NCBI GenBank assembly: GCA_031272445.1
Contig: JAISTT010000018.1
Location: forward strand, 1 to 64,000
Direction: 5' to 3'
Source of the DNA: Candidatus Endomicrobiellum mastotermitis
GTDB taxonomy: Bacteria; Elusimicrobiota; Endomicrobiia; Endomicrobiales; Endomicrobiaceae
Length of the DNA: 64,000 nt
Part shown: positions 18,449 through 27,105 of the stretch, piece after piece
Numbering within the stretch: the stretch's first letter is position 1
Layout: every line of letters starts with the position of its first letter
Translations under genes and position numbers: made by a program
Notes under the pieces: generated by a model
Told to the model about the DNA's origin: nothing
The model's input: the letters and a program-made list of their open reading frames with translations, nothing else
The model's database searches: none

Positions 18449-18826
18449 GTGAATATTCCAGATAATTTAAAGTATACAAAAACCCATGAATGGGTGAAAA
18501 TTGATTGTAATAAAGCTAAAGTAGGTATAACTGATTTTGCACAGCATGAGATTACAGATATTGTGCATATAGAACTTCCAGAAATAGGCAAGCGGGTAAA
18601 AAAAGAACAGCCTATTGCTGTTATAGAATCCGTAAAATCCGCTTTTGATATTTATACTCCTTTAAGTGGCAAAATTATAGATGTAAATGACAATATTATT
18701 GAAACCCCGGAAGTTGTAAATAAATCACCTTATGGTGATGGTTATTTATTTACAGTTGAGTTTGACGATGAAAAAGAGATTGGAAGTTTACTTAGTGTAG
18801 ATGATTATAAAAAATTGATTTTATAG
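18449..18826 (+). CDS. gcvH: Glycine cleavage system H protein
   Basis: 125-residue lipoyl carrier of the glycine cleavage complex. The lipoylated lysine is Lys63 in VIESVKSAFDIYTPLSG. The N-terminus KYTKTHEWVKI and the ending VDDYKKLI are standard. It shuttles the aminomethyl group from the P protein (next two genes) to the T protein. The start is GTG with GAGGAG 10 bases before it. It is only 12 bases upstream of gcvPA, so they are co-transcribed. No glycine riboswitch is seen upstream. Confidence 0.96.
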   Translation: MNIPDNLKYTKTHEWVKIDCNKAKVGITDFAQHEITDIVHIELPEIGKRVKKEQPIAVIESVKSAFDIYTPLSGKIIDVNDNIIETPEVVNKSPYGDGYLFTVEFDDEKEIGSLLSVDDYKKLIL

Positions 18827-18838
18827 AGATAAACTAAT

Positions 18839-20209
18839 ATGAACTATACATCAGAGAATCAAAAAGATAGAAAAGAGATGATTAATGTGATAGGAGTTGA
18901 CGATATAAACGAGCTGTTCGATGTGATTCCTAAAGATTTAAGAGCGAAAGAGCTAAATATTACTGGTGGTAAAACAGAACAGGAACTTTTAAGTTATTTT
19001 TCGGATATTGCTTCAAAAAATAAAGTTCTTACATCTTTTAGAGGTGCTGGTGTTTATGATCACTTTATACCATCTTTAGTTGGCGAAGTTGTAGGAAGAT
19101 CAGAATTTTGGACAGCGTATACACCTTATCAAGCTGAAGCAAGCCAAGGTACTCTTCAAGCGATTTTTGAATATCAAAGTTTAATATGTGCTTTGACGGG
19201 TTTGGATACATCTAATGCTTCACTCTACGACGGTGCAACAGCGATAGCAGAAGCTGCCTTACTTGCTTTGAGAGTGAGTAGGAAAAGTAAAATACTCATT
19301 TCGTCAGCTTTACATCCAGAGTATATACAGGTCGTAAAAACATATTTAGAGAATTCTAAAGCAAAGCTTGTTTTTTTAGATGTTTCCCTTGATGGAATGA
19401 CGGAAAAGAAAACTTTAGATGCAAATCTTGATGAAGATACGGCTGGAGTCATAATACAATCTCCTAATTATTTTGGGGTTATTGAAGATATGCAGACTAT
19501 GTCTGTTGTTACAAAAAGGGCGAGTTCTTTATTTGTCGCTGTAGTGAATCCTTTATCACTAGGTGTTTTTAAAGCTCCCGGTGAATATAATGCTGATATT
19601 GCTGTAGGAGAAGGACAAGTTTTAGGTTCTTCTATGAGTATGGGAGGGATGACATTTGGGTTTATGGCTGTAAGAAAAGCTTTAGAGTGGAAAATACCTG
19701 GAAGAATTGTTGGACAAACGACTGATAAGCGTGGCAATAGGGGATTTGTACTGACTTTACAGTCGCGAGAACAGCACATACGAAGGGAAAAAGCAACGTC
19801 TAACATATGTACTAATGCGTCTCTAAATGCTCTAGCGGGATGTGTCTTTTTATCTGGCTGGGGGGACTACGGTTTTAAAAAACTCGCTGAAATTAATATA
19901 TCTAAAGCAAGATATGCTTATGATAGAATAAAATCTTTAAAAGGATTTAAGTCAAAGTTTGGAGGAAATGAAGTTTTTTTTAATGAATTTGTAATAGAAA
20001 CGGAGAAGGACGTAAATAAAATAAATGAGGTTTTGCTTAAAAATAGCATTCTTGGTCCTTTAGATTTATCAACTCATCATTGTACTCTTGCTTCTTTAGG
20101 TTTACCTGAAGTGCTAAAAAACTTTAAGAATTGCTTTTTGTTTTGTGTAACTGAACAAAGGACTAAATCTGAAATTGACAAGTTGGTAGAGATACTTTCT
20201 AAAGTATGA
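18839..20209 (+). CDS. gcvPA: Glycine dehydrogenase (decarboxylating) subunit 1
   Basis: N-terminal half of the split P protein, 456 residues, as in many non-proteobacterial lineages. Markers are SFRGAGVYDHFIPSLVGEV, EFWTAYTPYQAEASQGTLQ, YDGATAIAEAALLALR and SMGGMTFGFMAVRK. With subunit 2 it decarboxylates glycine and passes the aminomethyl group to GcvH. It follows gcvH by 12 bases. No gcvT was found in the window. Confidence 0.96.
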   Translation: MNYTSENQKDRKEMINVIGVDDINELFDVIPKDLRAKELNITGGKTEQELLSYFSDIASKNKVLTSFRGAGVYDHFIPSLVGEVVGRSEFWTAYTPYQAEASQGTLQAIFEYQSLICALTGLDTSNASLYDGATAIAEAALLALRVSRKSKILISSALHPEYIQVVKTYLENSKAKLVFLDVSLDGMTEKKTLDANLDEDTAGVIIQSPNYFGVIEDMQTMSVVTKRASSLFVAVVNPLSLGVFKAPGEYNADIAVGEGQVLGSSMSMGGMTFGFMAVRKALEWKIPGRIVGQTTDKRGNRGFVLTLQSREQHIRREKATSNICTNASLNALAGCVFLSGWGDYGFKKLAEINISKARYAYDRIKSLKGFKSKFGGNEVFFNEFVIETEKDVNKINEVLLKNSILGPLDLSTHHCTLASLGLPEVLKNFKNCFLFCVTEQRTKSEIDKLVEILSKV

Positions 20210-20308
20210 TATGATAAGAAAGTGGAATGTGCATGATAGAAGGAAGTTTCATATAAGTATATATTTATTGGTTAGAATTACTAGACCCTCTATTTAGGAA
20301 AATTTTAA

Positions 20309-21739
20309 ATGGAAAAATTGTTAAATGAGTTGTCTACGGAGTGTTGTCCAGCATATAGTTTGGATTCTGATATTGAAATTAATCCTCAAGTTCCAGAAAG
20401 TTTAAAGAGGAATTTGAGTCTAGACTTGCCAAATATTTCGGAAAATGATCTACTAAGGCATTTTACAAATCTTTCAAGAAAGAATTATGCTTTAAGCACA
20501 ACTTTTTATCCTCTTGGATCGTGCACAATGAAGTATAATCCTTTGGTAAATGAACGCATTGCAAAATTTGATAATTTTGCCAAACTGCATCCATATCAAG
20601 ATTCAAAAACTGTCCAGGGTGTTCTAGAAGTAATGTATAATCTTGAAAAGGATTTATGTGAAATTTCAGGAATGGATTGCTTTTCTCTTCAACAAGCGGC
20701 GGGAGCACATGGGGAATTTTCAAGTCTTTTAATTATTGCGAAATATTTTAAGTCAATAAAACAAAAAAGAGCTAAAATAATTGTGCCTGACTCTGCCCAT
20801 GGAACGAATCCCGCGTCTGCTGCACTTGCAGGTTTTGATATTGTTCCTCTTAAGTCGGAATCTGATGGTAGTATACTACCTGAGAAACTAAAAGAAATTT
20901 TAACTCCTGAGATTGCAGCAATTATGCTTACTGTTCCAAATACTCTGGGAACGTTTGAAAAAAATATACCAGAAATATCAAAAATAGTGCATGGAAACGG
21001 CAGTCTTTTATATTATGATGGTGCGAATTTAAATGCTGTTATGGGTGTTGTGAAACCTGGTGATATGGGATTTGACATTATGCATATAAATCTTCATAAA
21101 ACTTTTTCAACGCCTCACGGTGGCGGAGGGCCAGGCTCTGGTCCTATAGGAGTGAAAGCGTTTTTAGAGCCTTTCCTACCATTACCTAGAATAGAAAGTA
21201 AAGGAAATGAATTTATTTTAAATTATGAAAAACAAGAAAGTATAGGAAAACTTAAAGCGTTTTTTGGGAATTTCCCGGTGATATTGAAAGCGTATGTGTA
21301 CATAAAGTCGTTAGGTGCGAAAGGTCTGAAAAATGTTTCCGAACAGGCTGTTTTAAATGCTAATTATATGCTTTCAAGATTTAAGGATAAAATTAATGTA
21401 CCAGCTGGAGGCAGGTGTATGCACGAATTCGTTCTTGCACCTAAAAAATTATTTAAAAATGCTGTAAGAACTTTGGATGTTGCAAAGAGACTTTTGGACT
21501 ATGGCTATTATGCTCCTACTGTATACTTTCCTTTAATTGTTGAAGAAGCAATTATGATAGAACCTACAGAAACAGAGTCAAAAAAAACTTTAGATGCATT
21601 TGTTGATACTCTTATTAAAATAATCCTTGAAGAAGCATCATTAGAACCTCAGAAATTGAAGGATGCACCTGTTAACACATTTGTAGGAAGATTAAATGAG
21701 GTTGAAGCAGCTAGAAATCCAATTTTAAAGTGGAAGTAA
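20309..21739 (+). CDS. gcvPB: Glycine dehydrogenase (decarboxylating) subunit 2
   Basis: 476 residues; the PLP-binding half of the split P protein. The lysine that binds PLP lies in INLHKTFSTPHGGGGPGSGP (residue about 269), and PLGSCTMKYNPLVNE and DSAHGTNPASAALAGFD are diagnostic. It completes the P-protein heterodimer with gcvPA, 99 bases upstream. The set H-P1-P2 supplies 5,10-methylene-THF if a T protein exists elsewhere, which would link to the metF genes at 45 kb. Confidence 0.97.
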   Translation: MEKLLNELSTECCPAYSLDSDIEINPQVPESLKRNLSLDLPNISENDLLRHFTNLSRKNYALSTTFYPLGSCTMKYNPLVNERIAKFDNFAKLHPYQDSKTVQGVLEVMYNLEKDLCEISGMDCFSLQQAAGAHGEFSSLLIIAKYFKSIKQKRAKIIVPDSAHGTNPASAALAGFDIVPLKSESDGSILPEKLKEILTPEIAAIMLTVPNTLGTFEKNIPEISKIVHGNGSLLYYDGANLNAVMGVVKPGDMGFDIMHINLHKTFSTPHGGGGPGSGPIGVKAFLEPFLPLPRIESKGNEFILNYEKQESIGKLKAFFGNFPVILKAYVYIKSLGAKGLKNVSEQAVLNANYMLSRFKDKINVPAGGRCMHEFVLAPKKLFKNAVRTLDVAKRLLDYGYYAPTVYFPLIVEEAIMIEPTETESKKTLDAFVDTLIKIILEEASLEPQKLKDAPVNTFVGRLNEVEAARNPILKWK

Positions 21740-21810
21740 AGAATTACATTTATATTTTTAATTTTTGATTTCGAGTGTGAAGTGAATGTAAATTTTAAAA
21801 TGAAGGAACT

Positions 21811-22302
21811 ATGAAGTACTTAGAATCTCAAAGTAGAGTATTAAGTAGAAAAGAGCTTCAGGTAAAAATTAGAAAGTTACAAAAAGATGGTAAAAAAGTA
21901 GTTTTTACAAATGGATGTTTTGATTTAATTCATACAGGTCATACGAGTCTTTTTAAAAGAGCGAAAAGTTTGGGTGATATTTTAGTGGTTGCTATAAATT
22001 CGGATAGCTCTTTGAGTTATATTAAAGGTTCTAAAAGACCTTTAATTGGTGAAAAAGATAGAGCAGAGTTAATTATTTCTTTAAGATTTGTAGATTATGT
22101 TGTTATATTTAATGAAGAAACGCCGAGAGAAATTTTAAGTGAATTGCGTCCTGATATTTTAGTAAAAGGTGGAGATTACGAATTATCTGAAATAATTGGG
22201 AAAGAATATGTAAAAGAAGTTTACAGGGTTCCCCTTTTAAAAGGGAAATCAACAACTAGCTTGATAGGATTAATATTAGACCGTTATGGCTCTAGAGGGT
22301 AA
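21811..22302 (+). CDS. rfaE2: D-glycero-beta-D-manno-heptose-1-phosphate adenylyltransferase (RfaE2)
   Basis: 163-residue nucleotidyltransferase. The nucleotide-binding VFTNGCFDLIHTGHTSLFKR contains the HxGH motif, followed by RPLIGEKDRAELI and ILVKGGDYELSEIIG. It makes ADP-heptose for lipopolysaccharide core; in enterobacteria the same activity is the C-terminal domain of HldE/RfaE. Here it is a separate gene, and its kinase partner is not in the window. It implies LPS-like heptose synthesis. Other nucleotidyltransferases look similar, so the substrate is moderately certain. Confidence 0.88.
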   Translation: MKYLESQSRVLSRKELQVKIRKLQKDGKKVVFTNGCFDLIHTGHTSLFKRAKSLGDILVVAINSDSSLSYIKGSKRPLIGEKDRAELIISLRFVDYVVIFNEETPREILSELRPDILVKGGDYELSEIIGKEYVKEVYRVPLLKGKSTTSLIGLILDRYGSRG

Positions 22303-22350
22303 AGTTTTTAGGCGGCAGAATGTGTTGTTGAGGTATCTACTAAAGTAAGT

Positions 22351-22848
22351 ATGGTTAAGGATTTTAATCTTAAAGCTAACGTTGGGAGATCAAAATGTGA
22401 TAAGCTAAGTATAAATAACAAACGCACTAACGCTATCTTTAGGCAAGAAAGTGTTTTTAGAATAATGGATGCAAATTTAAATCGTTGTCGTGAAGGTTTA
22501 AGAGTTGTTGAGGATAGTTTACGTTTTGTTTTAAATGATGGAACTCTTTATAAAAAGATTCGTAAAATTCGCCATGATGTTGATGGAGTTTTAAGAAATA
22601 TGTATAAGAATCTCATAAAGAAAAGAGATACTTTTGTGGATTTAGGCAGACAAATACCTGAAACTTCTAGGAGGAAGTTAACAGACCTGATGGTTGTAAA
22701 CTTTAAACGTGCGCAAGAGTCTTTAAGAGTTTTAGAAGAATATTCTAAAATTTTTGCTCCTGAGGTGTCTGCAGAGTTCAAAGAGCAAAGGTATGCGGTT
22801 TATGCTTTAGAAAAAGAAGTTTATTTGAAATATAAGATTACTTTTTAA
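22351..22848 (+). CDS. thiD2: ThiD2-type hydroxymethylpyrimidine phosphate kinase
   Basis: 165 residues. From residue about 33 the sequence FRIMDANLNRCREGLRVVED, then RHDVDG and RAQESLRVLEEYSKI, is the ThiD2 domain, usually found fused before ThiE. Known ThiD2 proteins are monofunctional HMP-P kinases, converting HMP-P to HMP-PP. No ThiE part follows, so the protein is the free-standing form with an unconserved N-terminal leader of about 33 residues. thiC, which makes HMP-P, begins 133 bases downstream, so the two genes form consecutive pathway steps. Confidence 0.8.
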   Translation: MVKDFNLKANVGRSKCDKLSINNKRTNAIFRQESVFRIMDANLNRCREGLRVVEDSLRFVLNDGTLYKKIRKIRHDVDGVLRNMYKNLIKKRDTFVDLGRQIPETSRRKLTDLMVVNFKRAQESLRVLEEYSKIFAPEVSAEFKEQRYAVYALEKEVYLKYKITF

Positions 22849-22981
22849 TCTAATTAGAAAATAAATGAAAGTCTTTAAAATTTAATTGTTAGATTGAAAA
22901 AGTTAACTGTACTATGTAAAACCTTGTAGTAGAGATCAAAAGTATACAATAAATTATGGAGTATGTAGGAAGGGGTAGGTA

Positions 22982-24253
22982 ATGACATTAATGCAAGATG
23001 CTCAGAATAAAAAACCTAATGACTTAATAAGGAATGTTGCACAGTCAGAAAATTTAAGCGAAGAGTTTGTTAAAAACGGTGTTGCTTGTGGTACTATTGT
23101 CATACCTAAAAGCACAGCTAGAAAACTAAAAAAAATAGTGGCTGTTGGGAAAGGATTAAAGACTAAAATCAATGCTAACATTGGAACTTCGCCTGACCAT
23201 ATTAATGTTAAAGAAGAGCTTGCAAAACTTGATGTAGCAATTAAAACTGGTGCTGATGCTGTTATGGATTTATCCACTGGAGGGAATTTAACGGAAATAA
23301 GAAAAGAAATTCTAGAAGCTTCGCCAATACAAGTAGGCACAGTACCTATTTATGAGGCTGCTTGTAGAACGGTTGGGAAAGGTAAAAAAATATCTGAAAT
23401 TGATAGTGAATTGTTATTTGACGTTATAGAAGAACAGGTAGAACAAGGTGTAGATTTTATTACTGTTCATTGTGGCATTAATAAAGCAAACGTAGAAATA
23501 TTGAACCGACAAGGAAGGCTTGTAGGTGTTGTAAGTAGAGGAGGTTCTTTTTTAGTTAAATATATAAATGCGACCGGTAAAGAGAACCCGTTATTTGAAC
23601 AGTATGACAGGCTTTTAAAAATAGCAAAAAAGTATGATGTTACGTTAAGTCTAGGCGATGGTTTTAGACCAGGATCTATTTATGATTCATCTGATGGAGT
23701 ACAACTTGCTGAGCTATCGGTTTTAGGTGAGCTTGTCTTAAGAGCTAGAGAGGCTGGTGTTCAGTCCATTATAGAAGGTCCCGGTCATGTTCCGCTGGAT
23801 CAAATTGAGGCAAATGTAACTCTTGCAAATAGATTAGGTCACGAGGCTCCTCTTTATTTTTTAGGTCCATTAGTTACTGATATAGCTCCTGGATATGATC
23901 ATATAACTGCAGCAATAGGCAGTGCTTTGGCGGCATCATGCGGAGTTGATTTCATTTGCTGTGTTACGCCTGCAGAGCATTTAAGGCTTCCTAATGTTCA
24001 TGATGTTTATGAGGGTGTAATGTCAGCTAGAATCGCTGGACATGTTGCTGATATTGTTAAAGGTGTTAAAACTGCAAAAATACAAGATGCTGAAATGTCT
24101 AAATGGCGTAGAGCTAGAAATTGGGGAAAACAAAAAGAATTTTGCATAGATCCTATAAAATTTGAAAATGAAAGAAAAAGACTTATGCCGCAGTTAGAAG
24201 ATGTTTGTACGATGTGTGGAGAGTTTTGTGCTATGAAGGATAATAATAAATAA
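22982..24253 (+). CDS. thiC: Phosphomethylpyrimidine synthase ThiC
   Basis: 423-residue radical SAM enzyme turning aminoimidazole ribotide into HMP-P for thiamine. GADAVMDLSTGGNLTEIRKE, FITVHCGI, GPGHVPLDQIE and GPLVTDIAPGYDHITAAIGS are hallmarks, and the C-terminal CTMCGEFCAM holds the CxxCxxxxC cluster site. The length is that of the short bacterial/archaeal form. The upstream 133 bases contain no recognisable THI-box riboswitch. It follows thiD2 on the same strand. Confidence 0.97.
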   Translation: MTLMQDAQNKKPNDLIRNVAQSENLSEEFVKNGVACGTIVIPKSTARKLKKIVAVGKGLKTKINANIGTSPDHINVKEELAKLDVAIKTGADAVMDLSTGGNLTEIRKEILEASPIQVGTVPIYEAACRTVGKGKKISEIDSELLFDVIEEQVEQGVDFITVHCGINKANVEILNRQGRLVGVVSRGGSFLVKYINATGKENPLFEQYDRLLKIAKKYDVTLSLGDGFRPGSIYDSSDGVQLAELSVLGELVLRAREAGVQSIIEGPGHVPLDQIEANVTLANRLGHEAPLYFLGPLVTDIAPGYDHITAAIGSALAASCGVDFICCVTPAEHLRLPNVHDVYEGVMSARIAGHVADIVKGVKTAKIQDAEMSKWRRARNWGKQKEFCIDPIKFENERKRLMPQLEDVCTMCGEFCAMKDNNK

Positions 24254-24379
24254 GTCCCTAAAAGGCTATTAGTACAAATATGAAAATTGGGATTTAATAA
24301 TTATTTAGTAATATAAATATTATCGTATAATGGTTAAAGATATAAATTTGGCAGTGTAATAGTAGTTTCTAGAAAGATA

Positions 24380-24832
24380 TTACGTATGAATTGAGTTGTT
24401 TTTTTCCTTTTTTAAAAAAGATATATAGTCGTGGAATGTCACTATTTTTTTTGTTTTACCAAGCCATACAAAAGCGGCTAAATCTTTCTGGAACTTAACT
24501 TTTATGTGGTTCCCAAAACGAGTGCCGTTTGTATGCCATGCAGAGCCGATAATATTCTTATACTTTTTCCCTTTTTTTGTGGCTACAGTATCTTTTTTGT
24601 GAAGTATTAATTTGTCTCCGTATATTCTTAATTGTTGTTTTACTATTTTCTCTGCTTCTTTAGATTCAGGTATAATTTTTAAAAAGTTAATATGTAATAC
24701 TGCCGCCATTTTAGGGGAGTTCTCATGAAACTCTACAACATAATCAATTTTTTCGACAAAATCTTTTACACAAACGGCATTTATTGGAAAAATTATCATA
24801 ATTATTAATGCGAAAATCTCTTTTCTCATCAT
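24380..24832 (-). CDS. Small exported protein, function unknown
   Basis: 150 residues with an N-terminal signal peptide (KEIFALIIMIIFPINAVCV). The mature part is rich in Lys and hydrophobic residues, with IIGSAWHTNGTRFGNHIKVK and FVWLGKTKKIVTFHDYISF as its most ordered-looking parts. I recognise no family. It is convergent with thiC and has its own upstream region (aggtttt before the ATG). The 293 bases to the next gene hold nothing visible. Confidence 0.5.
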   Translation of the reverse strand: MMRKEIFALIIMIIFPINAVCVKDFVEKIDYVVEFHENSPKMAAVLHINFLKIIPESKEAEKIVKQQLRIYGDKLILHKKDTVATKKGKKYKNIIGSAWHTNGTRFGNHIKVKFQKDLAAFVWLGKTKKIVTFHDYISFLKKEKNNSIHT

Positions 24833-25125
24833 AAAACCTCTTTTTAATTATGGATTTGTATTTATAATATATTATAGTATAATTATATGCATGCTTAAAA
24901 ATAATGTAAGATAAACTTTCGGTATCGTGTATTATAAAACTTAATTATGAAAAAATATTTTTTAAATGTAAATAAGTATGTATGAGTATTAATTTGAGCA
25001 AGAATAAAGAGTAAGGTAAAAATAATATTTATGCAGTGTAATAAAGTTATTTATTGATGAGAATAACATAGCAGAAAATAGAACTAATCTCAACCACATG
25101 TTACTCTCTGAAAAATTTATCTTAA

Positions 25126-25662
25126 GTGGTAATTATGGGTATTGTAAAGACTCCAGCAAAAGCAAAGTTATTTTGTGGTATAATTTATTTTGATGAGGAA
25201 GTAAAATTAAAGTCTTTTGTAGTGCTTAAAAAGAGATTAGGTAAAATTGATTTAACAAGTAATGTTATAACTTTTGATTTTTCAAGTTATTATAATACTG
25301 AAATGGGTAAGAGTCTAAAACGTTTTTGGATTTCCTTTGAAAAATTAATTTCCGTAGATATGCTTGCCGAAATAAAAGTTTTTACGAATTTTATTGAAAA
25401 CAGTTTTGCCTTAGATGGTAAAAGACGAATAAATATTGATCCAGGGTATGTAAACTTGGCTAATATTGTTCTTGCCACAACAAAAAATTATAGCCACAGA
25501 ATTTATGTTTCTTGCGGAATATACGCTGAAGTTACAATGATGTATAGGAAAGGAGGATTTACTAGATTTCCATGGACATATCCTGACTATTTATCTGAAA
25601 CTGCTAGGGAATTCTTTTTAAAAGTACGGTCATGTCTTATGAAACAACTAAAGGAGAATTAA
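25126..25662 (+). CDS. DUF4416 family protein
   Basis: 178 residues. The opening AKLFCGIIYFDEE, then FDFSSYYNTEMGKSLKRFWI, RRINIDPGYVNLANIVLATT and TRFPWTYPDYLSE match the DUF4416 family seen in Elusimicrobia, deltaproteobacteria and related groups. The biochemical role is unknown. The GTG start of the track or the ATG three codons later (25135) are both possible. It lies ahead of the gat genes on the same strand, 107 bases before gatC. Confidence 0.75.
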   Translation: MVIMGIVKTPAKAKLFCGIIYFDEEVKLKSFVVLKKRLGKIDLTSNVITFDFSSYYNTEMGKSLKRFWISFEKLISVDMLAEIKVFTNFIENSFALDGKRRINIDPGYVNLANIVLATTKNYSHRIYVSCGIYAEVTMMYRKGGFTRFPWTYPDYLSETAREFFLKVRSCLMKQLKEN

Positions 25663-25769
25663 TATGTTTTTGATTATAAAATTATGTCTTGAAATTGTAA
25701 TTGTTAAAAATTCTTGATTTTTGTAGAATCTTAGGGATCAATTTAATTCTAATAGTTAGAGGATGATTT

Positions 25770-26060
25770 ATGCTGAGAGAAGAACTTGAAACTATTGCTT
25801 TTCTAGCAAAAATAGAGATTAAGGAAAACGAAAAAGAAAAATATCTTAAGGATGTAGGTAAAATAGTTGATTATATAGAATTTTTACAAGATCCGGATAC
25901 AACTAACTTAAAACCAACAACTCACGTTACAGGACTTAGAAATGTCTGGAGAGAAGATGTTGTAAAAGCGTGTCCAAAAGAAATTATTGACATGATGCTG
26001 GATTCTTCACCCGAGAAAGAAGAGAGTTTTTATAAGGTTAAGAAGGTTATATCTGATTAA
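25770..26060 (+). CDS. gatC: Aspartyl/glutamyl-tRNA amidotransferase subunit C
   Basis: 96 residues with IAFLAKIEIKENEKEKYLKD, VDYIEFLQDPDT and the NVWREDVV turn typical of GatC. It stabilises the GatA-GatB complex that amidates misacylated Glu-tRNA(Gln) and Asp-tRNA(Asn). It is separated from gatA by the corA gene, an uncommon interruption. Confidence 0.93.
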   Translation: MLREELETIAFLAKIEIKENEKEKYLKDVGKIVDYIEFLQDPDTTNLKPTTHVTGLRNVWREDVVKACPKEIIDMMLDSSPEKEESFYKVKKVISD

Positions 26061-26111
26061 AGAGTGATTGTCATACTGAGTAGCAAACTAAAATCTGAAT
26101 AGGTTTTAATT

Positions 26112-27104
26112 ATGATAAAAGCAATTTATTTAATGAATGGTTCAGTTACCACAGATTATGGAGCTTTGAATGTTTTAGAGAGTTATAAGAAAAAACCAGA
26201 TATTATGTGGGTTGACATTCATTTGGAAAATCATGAGTTGAGTCATGAAGAGATGTTGCTACTTTCGGGATCGTTTAGGTTTCATGAGATGTCAATTGAG
26301 GACTGTCTTTTTCCACAGTATTATCCTAAAGTAGAAGCTTTTGAAAATTATGTCTTTGGGGCTGTGCATGGCATACAGCTAAAGCCGCACTATTTTCAGG
26401 AGTTTGAAGACAGCATTTATGAGTTGAATATCTTTATAGGTAAAAATTTTTTAGTAACTGTACATACTGAAGAACTTTTTTTTCTTGAAACTATTTTTGA
26501 AAAAGTGAGAACTAAACATCAGGTTGAAATGAAGAGCTTGGAGAATTTGCTTTATAATATTTTTGATAAAGTTGTTTCTAGTTATGAACTTACGTTAGAG
26601 AAAATTGATGATAAAATTGAAGATTTAGAAGATGATATTCTTGCGGATCCTGAAAATGAAGATATGGAAAAAATTCTTGATACTAAAAAGGTTATTTTTG
26701 CAATAAAAAAAGTAGCTGAATCTCAACAAGCAGCTTATTTTTACTTTACAAGAGCAAATGATGATTTAATTTCAAAAGAGTATTTGGTGTATTTTCGTGA
26801 TATTTATACGCATTGTGCGAGAATAAACCAATCTATAGTTGTGAGAAATCAGATGGTTGTAAGTTTGCTTGAAGTTTATATGTCTAGCGTTACGGTTAAG
26901 CTTACTGAAGTTATGAAATTTTTAACAGTGATAGCTACAATTCTAATGCCAGTCCTTGTTGTATCCGGTTACTATGGAATGAATTTATCATTTCCAGAAT
27001 ATTGTGTTTTGGGAGATGAGACAGTGTGGTTTTTTGCAGTGGGTTTGATGCTGATTTTCATAATTATTATGCTTGTGTATTTTAAGAAAAAAAAATGGTT
27101 TTAA
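26112..27104 (+). CDS. corA: CorA-type magnesium/cobalt transporter
   Basis: 330 residues: a long charged cytoplasmic domain with extended helices (KIDDKIEDLEDDILADPENE), then two C-terminal membrane helices. The selectivity motif YGMNLSFPE follows the first one (residue about 295), and a lysine-rich tail KKKKW ends the protein. It forms a pentameric Mg2+ channel. It stands between gatC and gatA and ends 1 base before the gatA start, so it is surely co-transcribed with the gat genes. Confidence 0.93.
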   Translation: MIKAIYLMNGSVTTDYGALNVLESYKKKPDIMWVDIHLENHELSHEEMLLLSGSFRFHEMSIEDCLFPQYYPKVEAFENYVFGAVHGIQLKPHYFQEFEDSIYELNIFIGKNFLVTVHTEELFFLETIFEKVRTKHQVEMKSLENLLYNIFDKVVSSYELTLEKIDDKIEDLEDDILADPENEDMEKILDTKKVIFAIKKVAESQQAAYFYFTRANDDLISKEYLVYFRDIYTHCARINQSIVVRNQMVVSLLEVYMSSVTVKLTEVMKFLTVIATILMPVLVVSGYYGMNLSFPEYCVLGDETVWFFAVGLMLIFIIIMLVYFKKKKWF

Positions 27105-27105
27105 T

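Noticed and set aside
22849-22981. TPP riboswitch upstream of thiC
   Set aside because: No CTGAGA-type THI box or matching helices could be found in the 133-base leader.
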